Source: Ignavibacteria bacterium
GTDB taxonomy: Bacteria; Bacteroidota; Ignavibacteria; Ignavibacteriales; SURF-24
Assembly (NCBI GenBank): GCA_025612375.1
Contig: JAAXKN010000001.1
Span: 228,669-292,668 of the forward strand
Direction: 5' to 3'
Length of the DNA: 64,000 nucleotides
Shown here: positions 36,634-44,884 of the stretch, piece after piece
How the letters are laid out: every line of letters begins with the position of its first letter
Position numbering within the stretch: the stretch's first letter is position 1
Notes under the pieces: model-generated
The model's input: only the letters and a program-made list of their open reading frames with translations
Database searches by the model: none
What the model was told of the DNA's origin: nothing
Made by a program: the position numbers and the translations under genes

Positions 36634-38268
36634 TTACCATCTATAGTCAATTCCGAAAACTATGTCAAAAGGCTTCTCTTTATAGCCGTACCAGTAGTAG
36701 TTATTCCTGTTAAAGAGATTAGAAACCTGGCCGAACAAGCTGAAGTTGTCCTGAAGCTTATAGCCCAGGCGGAGCGACATATCTGCAAAGGCCGGAATCT
36801 CCGTCCTGTTTTCAATATCAGCATAAGATGAAGAGTTCAGCTCAAGCGAAGCCTTGAGCTCCATCTGCGTAAAATCGTAGCCGTATGAAAGGCTTGAGCG
36901 GATGGCAGGTGTAAAGGGAATCTTGCTGCCGTGTGTGCTCTGGAAATCCTCCATCTCAAACTTCCCGTAGAATGAGCCGTAGGGGCCGGCATGGAAAAGC
37001 AGGTTTGCATAACCCATCAAGCGGTTAGCCTTTGTAGTTGAGACATAATACTTCCCTTTTGGGGGATAAACCGTACCCGGCAGGTCAATAATTCTGCTTT
37101 CGAGCTTGTTTGTCCTGAAGTACGCGTAGTTATCAAATCTTGAGTATTTTACCCCGCCTTCAATTTCGAAGTAAGTATCGAACTCATACTTAAGTGCAAC
37201 GTTAAGGTTAATGGGGTTTTTCTGGAATACGTGTCCAATGTTAAGGTTATAATATTTATTTATTCCTGCGAGGTCACCCGCCGAAAGGAAGTCTGCCTGC
37301 GGCACCAGTTCGCCCAGCAATGAGATCTGGTTGCTAATTTTGAGGAAAAAGAATCCCTGGGGCAGAAGCATCCAGCTGGAATCTGTAGTAGCATAATAAA
37401 GTCCGAAGCCGAACTGCCAGTCGCCAGTGGGTTTAAGTTTCAGCGAGGCTCTTGCGTCCATAAAGCCGACTGCACTTTTGCCGTTTATCTTTTCGTTCAT
37501 ATTCTGGTATTTAACGTTTGCATCTCCTGCGATCTTAAAGCCGTTGTAGCCCGTTTCAATGCCGCCTTTTAACCAGAGAAGGTTTTCGCCGAAATCCCTG
37601 TCGCTTAAGTAGAGCATATTATCAGTCACATCAAGCGAGATCTTAAAATAGTCGCTTGTAAGGTTGGACATTGACAACCTGAGGTTGCCCTTATGCATAT
37701 TTCTTGTCTCATCAGGATTATCTGAAGCGAAGAACTTATATGAGTTCATATTATAGCCTCCGCCCATCTTGTAGACTGTTCCCGGCAGGAAGCCCGAAGT
37801 ATCGCTTGAGAAGAATGATGTGGAGAGGTCGAGTCCCAGTCCGCTCTTATTTGAATTAGGAACGTATGCCCTGTCGTTGAGTGTCCACAAACGTCCGAAG
37901 AACGCCCCGCCGTCAAAGCCCGAGCCGTATGTGAGCTCCGCTCCGGGCAGTCTGTAGTATCCTGCGCCAAGGCTGAGAGCGCCTTTATATCTGGAGCCGG
38001 TGGAATTAAAGGTCACCTCTTTTTTCACGGGGTTGGATATTTCCGCAATCGGGAGGTCCTCGGGTGAATAGACAGGCTTAAAGAACTCCTCAGACATAAC
38101 CGGCACAAGTTCGGCCTTGGGTTTAGTTACAGTAGGAAGGCTTACCCTTTCCACTCCTGTTATAACAAATTCAGGCAGTTCAACGCTCTGTTGTTTTCTT
38201 TCTGTATTTTCCTGGGCAAGAAGAAGACAAGGGATAGCCCACGCGAGTATTATTATTTTCTTTATCAT
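36634..38268 (-). CDS. Outer-membrane beta-barrel, TonB-receptor-like without a plug
   Basis: The 544-aa protein has a signal peptide (MIKKIIILAWAIPCLLLAQ) and a TonB-box-like segment, VELPEFVITGVERVS. It then goes straight into barrel strands with alternating aromatic and polar residues (LSLGAGYYRLPGAELTYGSG), ending NLFNRNNYYWYG...FGIDYRW with a terminal Trp. No plug-domain sequence is visible between box and barrel. The ATG at 38268 is one base after the TGA of the TPR gene. It is probably a partner of the TPR protein; the cargo is unknown. Confidence 0.72.
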   Translation of the reverse strand: MIKKIIILAWAIPCLLLAQENTERKQQSVELPEFVITGVERVSLPTVTKPKAELVPVMSEEFFKPVYSPEDLPIAEISNPVKKEVTFNSTGSRYKGALSLGAGYYRLPGAELTYGSGFDGGAFFGRLWTLNDRAYVPNSNKSGLGLDLSTSFFSSDTSGFLPGTVYKMGGGYNMNSYKFFASDNPDETRNMHKGNLRLSMSNLTSDYFKISLDVTDNMLYLSDRDFGENLLWLKGGIETGYNGFKIAGDANVKYQNMNEKINGKSAVGFMDARASLKLKPTGDWQFGFGLYYATTDSSWMLLPQGFFFLKISNQISLLGELVPQADFLSAGDLAGINKYYNLNIGHVFQKNPINLNVALKYEFDTYFEIEGGVKYSRFDNYAYFRTNKLESRIIDLPGTVYPPKGKYYVSTTKANRLMGYANLLFHAGPYGSFYGKFEMEDFQSTHGSKIPFTPAIRSSLSYGYDFTQMELKASLELNSSSYADIENRTEIPAFADMSLRLGYKLQDNFSLFGQVSNLFNRNNYYWYGYKEKPFDIVFGIDYRW

Positions 38269-38269
38269 A

Positions 38270-41200
38270 TCAGTCCAGCGTCCGTAATTTGTTTTGTGCT
38301 TCGGCTCCGAATTTATCACCGCGATGGCGGCTTACAACCATCCGGTACATTTCCCTGGCCTTATTGTTGTCATTTTTCTTCTCATAGCATTCACCAAGCT
38401 TAAGGTAAGAGCTTGTAAGCCACTCGTCAAATCCGGCAAATGCAAATTTAACCCTTACAAGAGCCGAAATAGCGTCATCTAATTTATTCTGCTCAAGGAG
38501 TGAAACTCCGTAATAGTACTGTGACTTGGCTCCCAGTTCGTCTGTTCTTTCTGAAGAGAGTTCCTTCAGGAGCATATCCGTTGTTTCAAAGTTCTTCCTG
38601 GCAAGTTCAATGAGGGCAATTTCAAACTTTGCATCTGCGGCAAATAAGGTGCCTGAATAGTACTGTATGAGGTAATTAAAATCGTCATAAGCCTTCGGGA
38701 GGTCACCCTTTGCTATATATGCCATTGCCCTGTTGTACATTATCTCCGGTATCCTGGAGGATTCCGGGGGAAACTTGTCTATTGCCGTAGAGTAAATGCT
38801 TATTGCAGCGTCATAGTTCTTAAGATCCGAATGAATCTTCCCCATTTCGAGCACGGAGGCTATTCCGGGATCCGTCGTGAGGTAACTCTTAAAAACTATG
38901 TTAAAGTTATAAAGGGCCTCTTCATTCTGTTTTAATATTTCGGCACTTTTACCGATAGCGTAATATGCATCGGGCACAAGCGGGCTCTTGGGGTACTGGC
39001 TTACAAAGTCCTTGTAGCTCTTCTTGGCCATTTCATAGTTCCTGAGGTTGAAGTAGAGGTCCCCTTTTCTGAACATTATCTGGTCTATATTTGCGGCCTG
39101 CGGATTTTCAGCAGCATAGTTGTCTATGAAATTTACTGCCTGCTGCGGCTTGTCATCTGCCATATAGGCGTCTTTAATTCCCATTACGGCGTCAAAAGCG
39201 TAGCTGCTTGCAGGGTAGCCTGTTATAACCCTGTTGTAATAAACGATGCTTGAATCATAGTTGCCCATGTTGAAGTAAGCGTTACCGATAGAATTATATG
39301 TAATAGGCACAACAGAGGATGAAGGGTACCGGCTTAAGAGTGTATGATAGCTTGCAACAGCCTGGCGGTAGTTTCCCTTCTGGAAGAATATCCATCCGAT
39401 GATATACTGCGATTCAGCCACGTACTTTGAATCGGGAAACTTTTCCTGGAGACTTGAGAACTCCCTAATAGCTTCATTGGAGTTGCCTGCTTTATAGAGG
39501 GCCTGTGCATACTGATAATAAGCGTAGTCGCTGCTCATGCTGCTCTCGGCCAGGAATACTTCCTTATATATGCGGCTTGCTTCTGCAAATTTCTTCTCCC
39601 CGTAATAGCTGTCGGCCAGGCGGAGCTTGGCGTCATTGGAATTTGGGCTGTTCTTATATCTTCTTAAGTATTCGGAAAAATTATAAGATGCGTTAGGAAA
39701 TTCCTTCAGGTTAAAATATGTATAAGCCTTCCCGTAGAGCACCTGGGAAACAAGTTCTTTTTCCTTTTCGCCGGCTGCGTTATACTCCTTAAGGGCCTTC
39801 TTAAAATCCTTCTTAGCAAAATATGCCTCGGCCAGGTAGAAGTGGGTTTTGCCCGTTTCAAATGCAGGGGCTTCAGAAGCAAGTTTATTAAGCGAGCTTA
39901 CCGCCTCGTCTGTGCGGTTCAGGTAGTAGTCAGCTATGCCAAGGCCAAGCATGCTGCTATTTTTAAGTTCAGGGGCAAGCGATTGAAGGGCGAGTGCATC
40001 GCTGAAATATTTTTTTGCTGCAGGGTAGTCCTTTGCCTTAAGCCTGATCTCGCCAAGAACAGCAAGCGCACGGCCGCGCACGGTTTCATCGCTTGAGCCG
40101 GCGGCATCCTTCAGGTATTCTTCCGAGACCGTTTCCTTGTTGGTTTTGTATTTTACCACGCCGATCAGGTATCTTACCTGTGAAGCCAGTGAACTGGAGG
40201 GGTATCTTTTCAGAAAGTCGTCATAAATTTTTAGTGCCGCGTCATCTTTTCCGGCATAACGCCTGCTTTCAGCGCTCCAGAAAAGTGATTTGACGGAAAC
40301 GGAGTCACCTTCCCCTTTTCCGGTTAAAGATGAAAACAAGTTATATGATTCTTCATACTTTGCCTGCTGAAAATTGACCCAGGCAAGTCCGTATTTGACG
40401 TTCCTATCGACCTGAGTGTTAGGTTTCTCCCCTAAGATTTCATTATATGTTTCCCCCGCCTCTTTATATTCTCTCAGCCTGTAGTATGAGTTGGCAAGTA
40501 TATATTTGGCTTCAGTCTGGAGGCTGTCTGCAAGTTCCTTAATAAGAGGGTCGTTCAGTTCCAGTATTGCGTTATCATATTCCTTCAGTTCGAAGTAGCA
40601 GAGGCCGATTCTTATCTGTGCATGAGGAGCAAGCGGGCTTGTCTTATAGTAAGCAAGAAGAGTATCATAGTTGGCAACGGCCTGGCGGTAGTCGCCCTTC
40701 TTCTCATAAATGATGCCCAAAAGGTAAATGCTGTTAGGCTTATATTTGCTGTTGTTCCTGGCTACAATAGCGTCATCCAGATACTTAATAGCCTCATCGT
40801 ACCGCGCCTCCTGGCTGTAGGAGTCACCTGTGAGGTACATTGCAGAGCCGACGTATTCATTATAAGGGTAGTCTTCAATTAGTGTCTTAAAAGTCTCGCG
40901 TGCTTCAGCATATTCTTTCTTTCTGTAGTAGAGGGTTCCGAGCTTATAGAGCGCGTCTGCACGGAAGTTCGATTCTGTGTACTTGCCGGTAAAATAGCTG
41001 AATTCAGCGGTTGCAGCATCAACCTGGTTCAGTCTCAGGAGGCTTTCAGCCGAATAGTACTTTGCAGATGAAGAGAGTTCCTCGTCTACTCCTCTTTCTG
41101 CATAAAAGCCTTCAAAGAGCCTGTAGCTTTTTACATAGTCCCCCTTTTGGAATGCATCCATCGCGCGTGCATAGGCTGCGGGCAGGTTCACAAGAGGTGT

Positions 41201-41296
41201 GCTATGCTCAGGCAGAGGCTGTGTGTTGACGATCTGCGCACGGCTCAGGGCCGAAAGCGTTCCCAGAAATAAAAGTGTCAGTAATATATTTTTCAT
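38270..41296 (-). CDS. Large periplasmic TPR protein
   Basis: The 1008-aa protein has a signal peptide (MKNILLTLLFLGTLSALSRA) and about 25 TPR-like units across the rest (for example YVKSYRLFEGFYAERG, YKLGTLYYRKKEYAEARETF, NSIGNAYFNMGNYDSSIVYY). Some units are of the BamD/YbgF class. TPR superhelices serve as scaffolds for envelope complexes. It starts two bases after the DUF92 stop and is coupled to the barrel gene, which suggests one complex. Confidence 0.85.
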   Translation of the reverse strand: MKNILLTLLFLGTLSALSRAQIVNTQPLPEHSTPLVNLPAAYARAMDAFQKGDYVKSYRLFEGFYAERGVDEELSSSAKYYSAESLLRLNQVDAATAEFSYFTGKYTESNFRADALYKLGTLYYRKKEYAEARETFKTLIEDYPYNEYVGSAMYLTGDSYSQEARYDEAIKYLDDAIVARNNSKYKPNSIYLLGIIYEKKGDYRQAVANYDTLLAYYKTSPLAPHAQIRIGLCYFELKEYDNAILELNDPLIKELADSLQTEAKYILANSYYRLREYKEAGETYNEILGEKPNTQVDRNVKYGLAWVNFQQAKYEESYNLFSSLTGKGEGDSVSVKSLFWSAESRRYAGKDDAALKIYDDFLKRYPSSSLASQVRYLIGVVKYKTNKETVSEEYLKDAAGSSDETVRGRALAVLGEIRLKAKDYPAAKKYFSDALALQSLAPELKNSSMLGLGIADYYLNRTDEAVSSLNKLASEAPAFETGKTHFYLAEAYFAKKDFKKALKEYNAAGEKEKELVSQVLYGKAYTYFNLKEFPNASYNFSEYLRRYKNSPNSNDAKLRLADSYYGEKKFAEASRIYKEVFLAESSMSSDYAYYQYAQALYKAGNSNEAIREFSSLQEKFPDSKYVAESQYIIGWIFFQKGNYRQAVASYHTLLSRYPSSSVVPITYNSIGNAYFNMGNYDSSIVYYNRVITGYPASSYAFDAVMGIKDAYMADDKPQQAVNFIDNYAAENPQAANIDQIMFRKGDLYFNLRNYEMAKKSYKDFVSQYPKSPLVPDAYYAIGKSAEILKQNEEALYNFNIVFKSYLTTDPGIASVLEMGKIHSDLKNYDAAISIYSTAIDKFPPESSRIPEIMYNRAMAYIAKGDLPKAYDDFNYLIQYYSGTLFAADAKFEIALIELARKNFETTDMLLKELSSERTDELGAKSQYYYGVSLLEQNKLDDAISALVRVKFAFAGFDEWLTSSYLKLGECYEKKNDNNKAREMYRMVVSRHRGDKFGAEAQNKLRTLD

Positions 41297-41298
41297 TT

Positions 41299-42135
41299 TC
41301 AGTGTAATATATTCCGGAAAATAATTGCAAAAATTGCGCCGGTTATGCCGGCAGCAAGGTTAACTACGTCGTTTCCGATCCATAAAAATCCCTTTTTATG
41401 AATGGCCGGCCTCGTGCAGTGGAACTTCTTTTCAGTAAGTTTACCGCATTGTGTGCAGTAAAATTCTGCCTGAAAAGCAGCTCCCAGTATGCTGTCGGTT
41501 AAGCTTCCCAAGGTGCCGGAAAAAACAATAATACAAAAGTACAGAAATAATCCGTTATTTACCCACAATGCAGAGGAGATCGCAACCGTAAGCGCCCCGG
41601 CAACAGAGCCGAGAGTGCCTGCAAGAGATACGCCTCCTGAGCTCCCCTGTTCGCACATCTGCAGGTTCAGGATGTTATACGTCTTTGACCCTGCCCAGGT
41701 TCCAATTTCGGTACCCCACGTATCGGCGCAGACAGCAGCAAGCATTCCAATATAGGCCGTGTAAAACGCGCCCGAATTAAGGGAATAGTCCATTACTGCC
41801 AGAATTCCCCCCAGGCCGCCGTTTGAAATAACCTGGAGATAATCGCGCACACCGGTTTTTTCGAAGTAATTATCAACCCCGGGATTATGCTTTTTCCTTT
41901 GCTTTGAAAGAATGCTGGATGAAAGGAAGAAGTACAGAAGCGGCACTCCCCACTTCCAGCCTCCCAGTCCAAAAACTGGGACTGCGAGCAGAAAAGCAGC
42001 CCGGGAGCCGCTTTTAGTCAGGAACTTCAGCCTAAAGGACAAAACTGCTGCAATTGCGCCCAGAACAATAGCTAAAATTATCTTTTCCGACAAGCCAAAA
42101 TTAAGGGCGTTGAACTGAATATTCATAAAAGTCAT
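41299..42135 (-). CDS. DUF92 family membrane protein
   Basis: The 278-aa protein has about seven helices and the DUF92 signature with GSRAAFLLAVPVFGLGGWKW, ADTWGTEIG and GGVSLAGTLGSVAGAL. Plant VTE6, a phytyl-phosphate kinase, belongs to this family, but bacterial members are unassigned and often sit near isoprenoid genes, which is not the case here. A CxxC...C pair lies in the loop after helix five (YCTQCGKLTEKKFHC). The start may be at 42135 or three codons later. It is first in the envelope operon. Confidence 0.85.
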   Translation of the reverse strand: MTFMNIQFNALNFGLSEKIILAIVLGAIAAVLSFRLKFLTKSGSRAAFLLAVPVFGLGGWKWGVPLLYFFLSSSILSKQRKKHNPGVDNYFEKTGVRDYLQVISNGGLGGILAVMDYSLNSGAFYTAYIGMLAAVCADTWGTEIGTWAGSKTYNILNLQMCEQGSSGGVSLAGTLGSVAGALTVAISSALWVNNGLFLYFCIIVFSGTLGSLTDSILGAAFQAEFYCTQCGKLTEKKFHCTRPAIHKKGFLWIGNDVVNLAAGITGAIFAIIFRNILH

Positions 42136-42280
42136 CTATATATTATAATCCGGCAGAAATGCCTGTTTTTCAGTAAAAATTGTCTTATTGTATTAAAATT
42201 CCGGAATATATTACTTATGAGTTCTATTGTCAAGAAACAGAGGAAGAATTCACTTCATGCAGAAATTTCTTTTGAACTGC

Positions 42281-43201
42281 CTACACATTGCTCGTCCGGC
42301 AGGTTTTTGATGTTGAGGCTTTTTCAATCTGAATTGTGGGATGGTCAATACCGAACTTTTCGTGCAGCTCGCGGCAGATCCTGCTTGTCAGCTCGTCGCT
42401 CACCTCGGCATCTGGTTTAACAATATGAACCGTAAGAGCCGTTTCAGTGGTACTAAGGGGCCAGATGTGAAGGTCGTGCACCTCCTTTACGCCCGGCAGG
42501 TGTTCTAGGTATTCAACTACTTCCTGGACCGGAATGTGTGAGGGAACGGCATCCATGGCAAGGTTAAATGAATCCCTTAGAAGGTCCCAGGTGCCTATAA
42601 CAATTACAAGCGAAATAATGAGGCTAAGGAGCGGGTCCAGGCGGTTCCAGCCGGTAAAAAGTATAATTATTCCGGCAGCCACAACGCCTAACGACACGGC
42701 GGCATCGGCCGTCATGTGAAGAAATGCGCCTTTTATGTTAAGGTCCTTCTTTCTTTCATTAATGAATAAAAGTGCCGTTGCGCTATTGATTAAAAACCCG
42801 ATAAAGGCCACCATTATCATTACAGTGCCCTGTATCGTTTCGGGATTTCTGAGTCTCTGAACTGCTTCAAAAGTGATCATTCCAACCGTAATAAGGAGAA
42901 TTACGGCATTAAGCAAGGCTGCAAAAATGGAAGTTTTCCTGAAGCCGTAGGTCCTGTACTCAGTCGGGGGTTTTTGCACAAGAAGTGAGGCTCCCCAGGC
43001 AAGCACGAGTCCAAGCACGTCGCTTAAGTTGTGCCCCGCATCGGCAATCAGGGCCAGGGAATTTATTGAAAAACCGAATACCGCCTCTACCAGAACGTAA
43101 AGCAGGTTAAGTCCTATACCGAGGGCAAAAATCCTGTTGTACTCTCCTGCCCCTTCGTGCTGATGTGAATGGCTATGTGAATGACTGCTGTTATGTGACA
43201 T
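42281..43201 (-). CDS. Cation diffusion facilitator (CzcD/ZitB-like zinc exporter)
   Basis: The 306-aa protein has a His-rich start (SHNSSHSHSHSHQHEG), six helices and the two-part zinc site, ADAGHNLSD in helix 2 (His57, Asp61) and HMTADAAVS in helix 5. A cytosolic ferredoxin-like domain ends it (VHDLHIWPLSTTETALTVH). It exports Zn2+ and perhaps Co2+/Cd2+ by proton antiport. It is divergent from the persulfide dioxygenase gene across 229 bp containing a 14-bp palindrome. Confidence 0.93.
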   Translation of the reverse strand: MSHNSSHSHSHSHQHEGAGEYNRIFALGIGLNLLYVLVEAVFGFSINSLALIADAGHNLSDVLGLVLAWGASLLVQKPPTEYRTYGFRKTSIFAALLNAVILLITVGMITFEAVQRLRNPETIQGTVMIMVAFIGFLINSATALLFINERKKDLNIKGAFLHMTADAAVSLGVVAAGIIILFTGWNRLDPLLSLIISLVIVIGTWDLLRDSFNLAMDAVPSHIPVQEVVEYLEHLPGVKEVHDLHIWPLSTTETALTVHIVKPDAEVSDELTSRICRELHEKFGIDHPTIQIEKASTSKTCRTSNV

Positions 43202-43291
43202 CAGTTAAAACTTTTTAATATCATGCAAATCTAAACAAACAATACTGCAAATAATAATATTGCCGCCTCTTAAGTTAAGATAAAAATAAGC

Positions 43292-43305
43292 AATTCCCGG
43301 GAATT
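43292..43305. promoter_or_regulatory. 14-bp perfect palindrome between divergent genes
   Basis: AATTCCCGGGAATT lies 91 bp before the CDF start and 126 bp before the persulfide dioxygenase start. The position suits an operator serving either gene, but no regulator is known. Confidence 0.35.
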
Positions 43306-43430
43306 TTAGTAGTGAAGAATTCCCTCAGCAGCGATAGTTTTTTCCTGGCCAAAGCATGAAACCTTTAGCTTTTTCATGTATCACACTAATAAAGGGCAAA
43401 AGCTGTTTTTAAGAAATTCAAGGAGAGACT

Positions 43431-44543
43431 ATGATATTCAGGCAGATCCGTTCGAAAGATGATACAGGTACGCTGAGCTATTTAATTGCAGACGAAGAAT
43501 CAAAAGATGCGGTTGTAATTGATCCTAATATTGAGGATCTGGACAGGATTCTTTACATGACTGATGAGCTTGGAGTAAGAGTGAAATATGTAATCGACAC
43601 ACACACCCATGCAGACCACACTACTGCCGCAGGTGAAATTAAAAATCTTACGGGGGCGGAAGTAATAATGCACGAAAATACAAAGGATAAATGGAAAGTT
43701 GTTGATGAAGGCGACAAGTTCGGAATAGGCGACACACTGAGGGCCAATGCGGCAGTTGAAGTTGACCTATATGTTGTTGACGGGGATGTAATTAAAGCCG
43801 GATCACTTGAATTCCGTGTAATCTTCACACCGGGGCATACCGATAACCACATAAGCCTCCTCCTGCAGGACATGCTTTTTACGGGAGACCTGCTTTTAGT
43901 CGGGCAGGCAGGAAGAAGCGACCTTCCGGGCGGAAATCCTTCGGATCAGTATGAGAGCCTGTTTAATAGAATTATGACTCTGCCCGAAGAAACAAGAATA
44001 TTTCCGGGGCATGATTATGAGGATAATGAATATTCAGTATTAATGGAAGAAAAGGAAGATAACCCGTTTCTGCAGGCAAGGACCAAAGATGAATATATTG
44101 AATTTGTGAAAGATTTCTTCCCTCCCTTTGCCGAGGCATCTTCTGATGGGAAAATGACGCTTCAGTGCGGAACAAAAAGAGTTTCAAATTCCGGCGAACC
44201 TTTTGAAAACATTTCCACCGAAGAGCTGGCAGATATGATAAAAAGTGAAAAAGAACTCCTCCTTCTGGACGTAAGGGAGCCTTTTGAACTTATGGCTTTC
44301 GGAATGGTTCCCGGGGTTGTAAATATACCTGTAGGTCAGATTGCAGGCAGGATAAAAGAAATTCCGCGCGATAAAAAGATTGTAGTAATATGCCAGTCGG
44401 GAAACCGTTCATTTGAAGTCTCTCATTATCTTTCGAAGCAGGGTTTTCCAAAAGTATATAATCTTGAAGGAGGCACCTCAGGCTGGATTAACAGCCGCAG
44501 CCCCAGAGTAAATGAGCTTAAACTCTCCGGGGCAAAGAGCTAA
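43431..44543 (+). CDS. Persulfide dioxygenase-rhodanese fusion (MBL fold)
   Basis: The 370-aa protein joins an ETHE1-type metallo-beta-lactamase domain (1 to about 235: THTHADH at 57-63, PGHTDNHI, TGDLLLVGQAGRSDL, FPGHDY) to a rhodanese domain (about 255-365: LLLDVREPFELMAFG, active-site CQSGNRS with Cys321). This is the PRF architecture: glutathione or low-thiol persulfide is oxidised to sulfite, and the rhodanese half moves sulfane sulfur to or from thiosulfate. AAGGAGAG precedes the ATG. A sulfite-exporter remnant follows in frame right after the stop. Confidence 0.9.
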   Translation: MIFRQIRSKDDTGTLSYLIADEESKDAVVIDPNIEDLDRILYMTDELGVRVKYVIDTHTHADHTTAAGEIKNLTGAEVIMHENTKDKWKVVDEGDKFGIGDTLRANAAVEVDLYVVDGDVIKAGSLEFRVIFTPGHTDNHISLLLQDMLFTGDLLLVGQAGRSDLPGGNPSDQYESLFNRIMTLPEETRIFPGHDYEDNEYSVLMEEKEDNPFLQARTKDEYIEFVKDFFPPFAEASSDGKMTLQCGTKRVSNSGEPFENISTEELADMIKSEKELLLLDVREPFELMAFGMVPGVVNIPVGQIAGRIKEIPRDKKIVVICQSGNRSFEVSHYLSKQGFPKVYNLEGGTSGWINSRSPRVNELKLSGAKS

Positions 44544-44705
44544 TTGACACTTTTAGCAATTGTTTTTTCGCTGCCGGGAGTTTACCTGGGTACTTATTTA
44601 AGCCACAGCCTGAAGAGCAGAACACTAAGGCTGATACTTGCAATGCTGATCGGAGGCGTGGGGCTTCAGATGGGATTCAGTATTTTTTTAAATAATAGAG
44701 TCTAA
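44544..44705 (+). pseudogene. C-terminal remnant of a TauE/SafE sulfite-exporter permease
   Basis: Immediately after the TAA of the rhodanese fusion, in the same frame, 53 sense codons (possible TTG start at 44544) encode two hydrophobic helices: LLAIVFSLPGVYLGTYLSH and LRLILAMLIGGVGLQMGFSI. The pattern matches the final two helices of TauE/SafE permeases (GxYLGxxL...LRxxLAxxLxxxGxxM). A full permease has about 250 aa, so the N-terminal four-fifths are missing. Such permeases often follow persulfide dioxygenase genes, which supports the reading as decay. A functional mini-protein is less likely. Confidence 0.55.
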
Positions 44706-44733
44706 TAAAGTTACCTCTTTTGCTTACCTCCTA

Positions 44734-44762
44734 TTGTTTATATAAATTTTTCCCCTTAATTT
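44734..44762 (+). promoter_or_regulatory. Possible promoter of the PAS/GAF kinase
   Basis: TTGTTT (44734-44739) and TAATTT (44757-44762) are 17 bp apart, about 120 bp upstream of the start codon. Both boxes deviate from consensus. Confidence 0.3.
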
Positions 44763-44884
44763 ACGGACAATTTGTTCGAAAATAGTTCAAAGGAAAAGTT
44801 TTAGATCCTGCAGGGTTGAATCCCCTTTTTCAGGCAAACTGTCATTAGGGAGATTTACCTCAGGAAAACATATACAGAAGCAGA

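Noticed and set aside
42217-42420. Short plus-strand frame of 67 codons starting with a decent Met
   Set aside because: Two thirds of it is antisense to the end of the cation diffusion facilitator; no ribosome site.
43431-44543. Glyoxalase II
   Set aside because: The MBL part has ETHE1-type wording (GQAGRSDL, FPGHDY) and a fused rhodanese domain.
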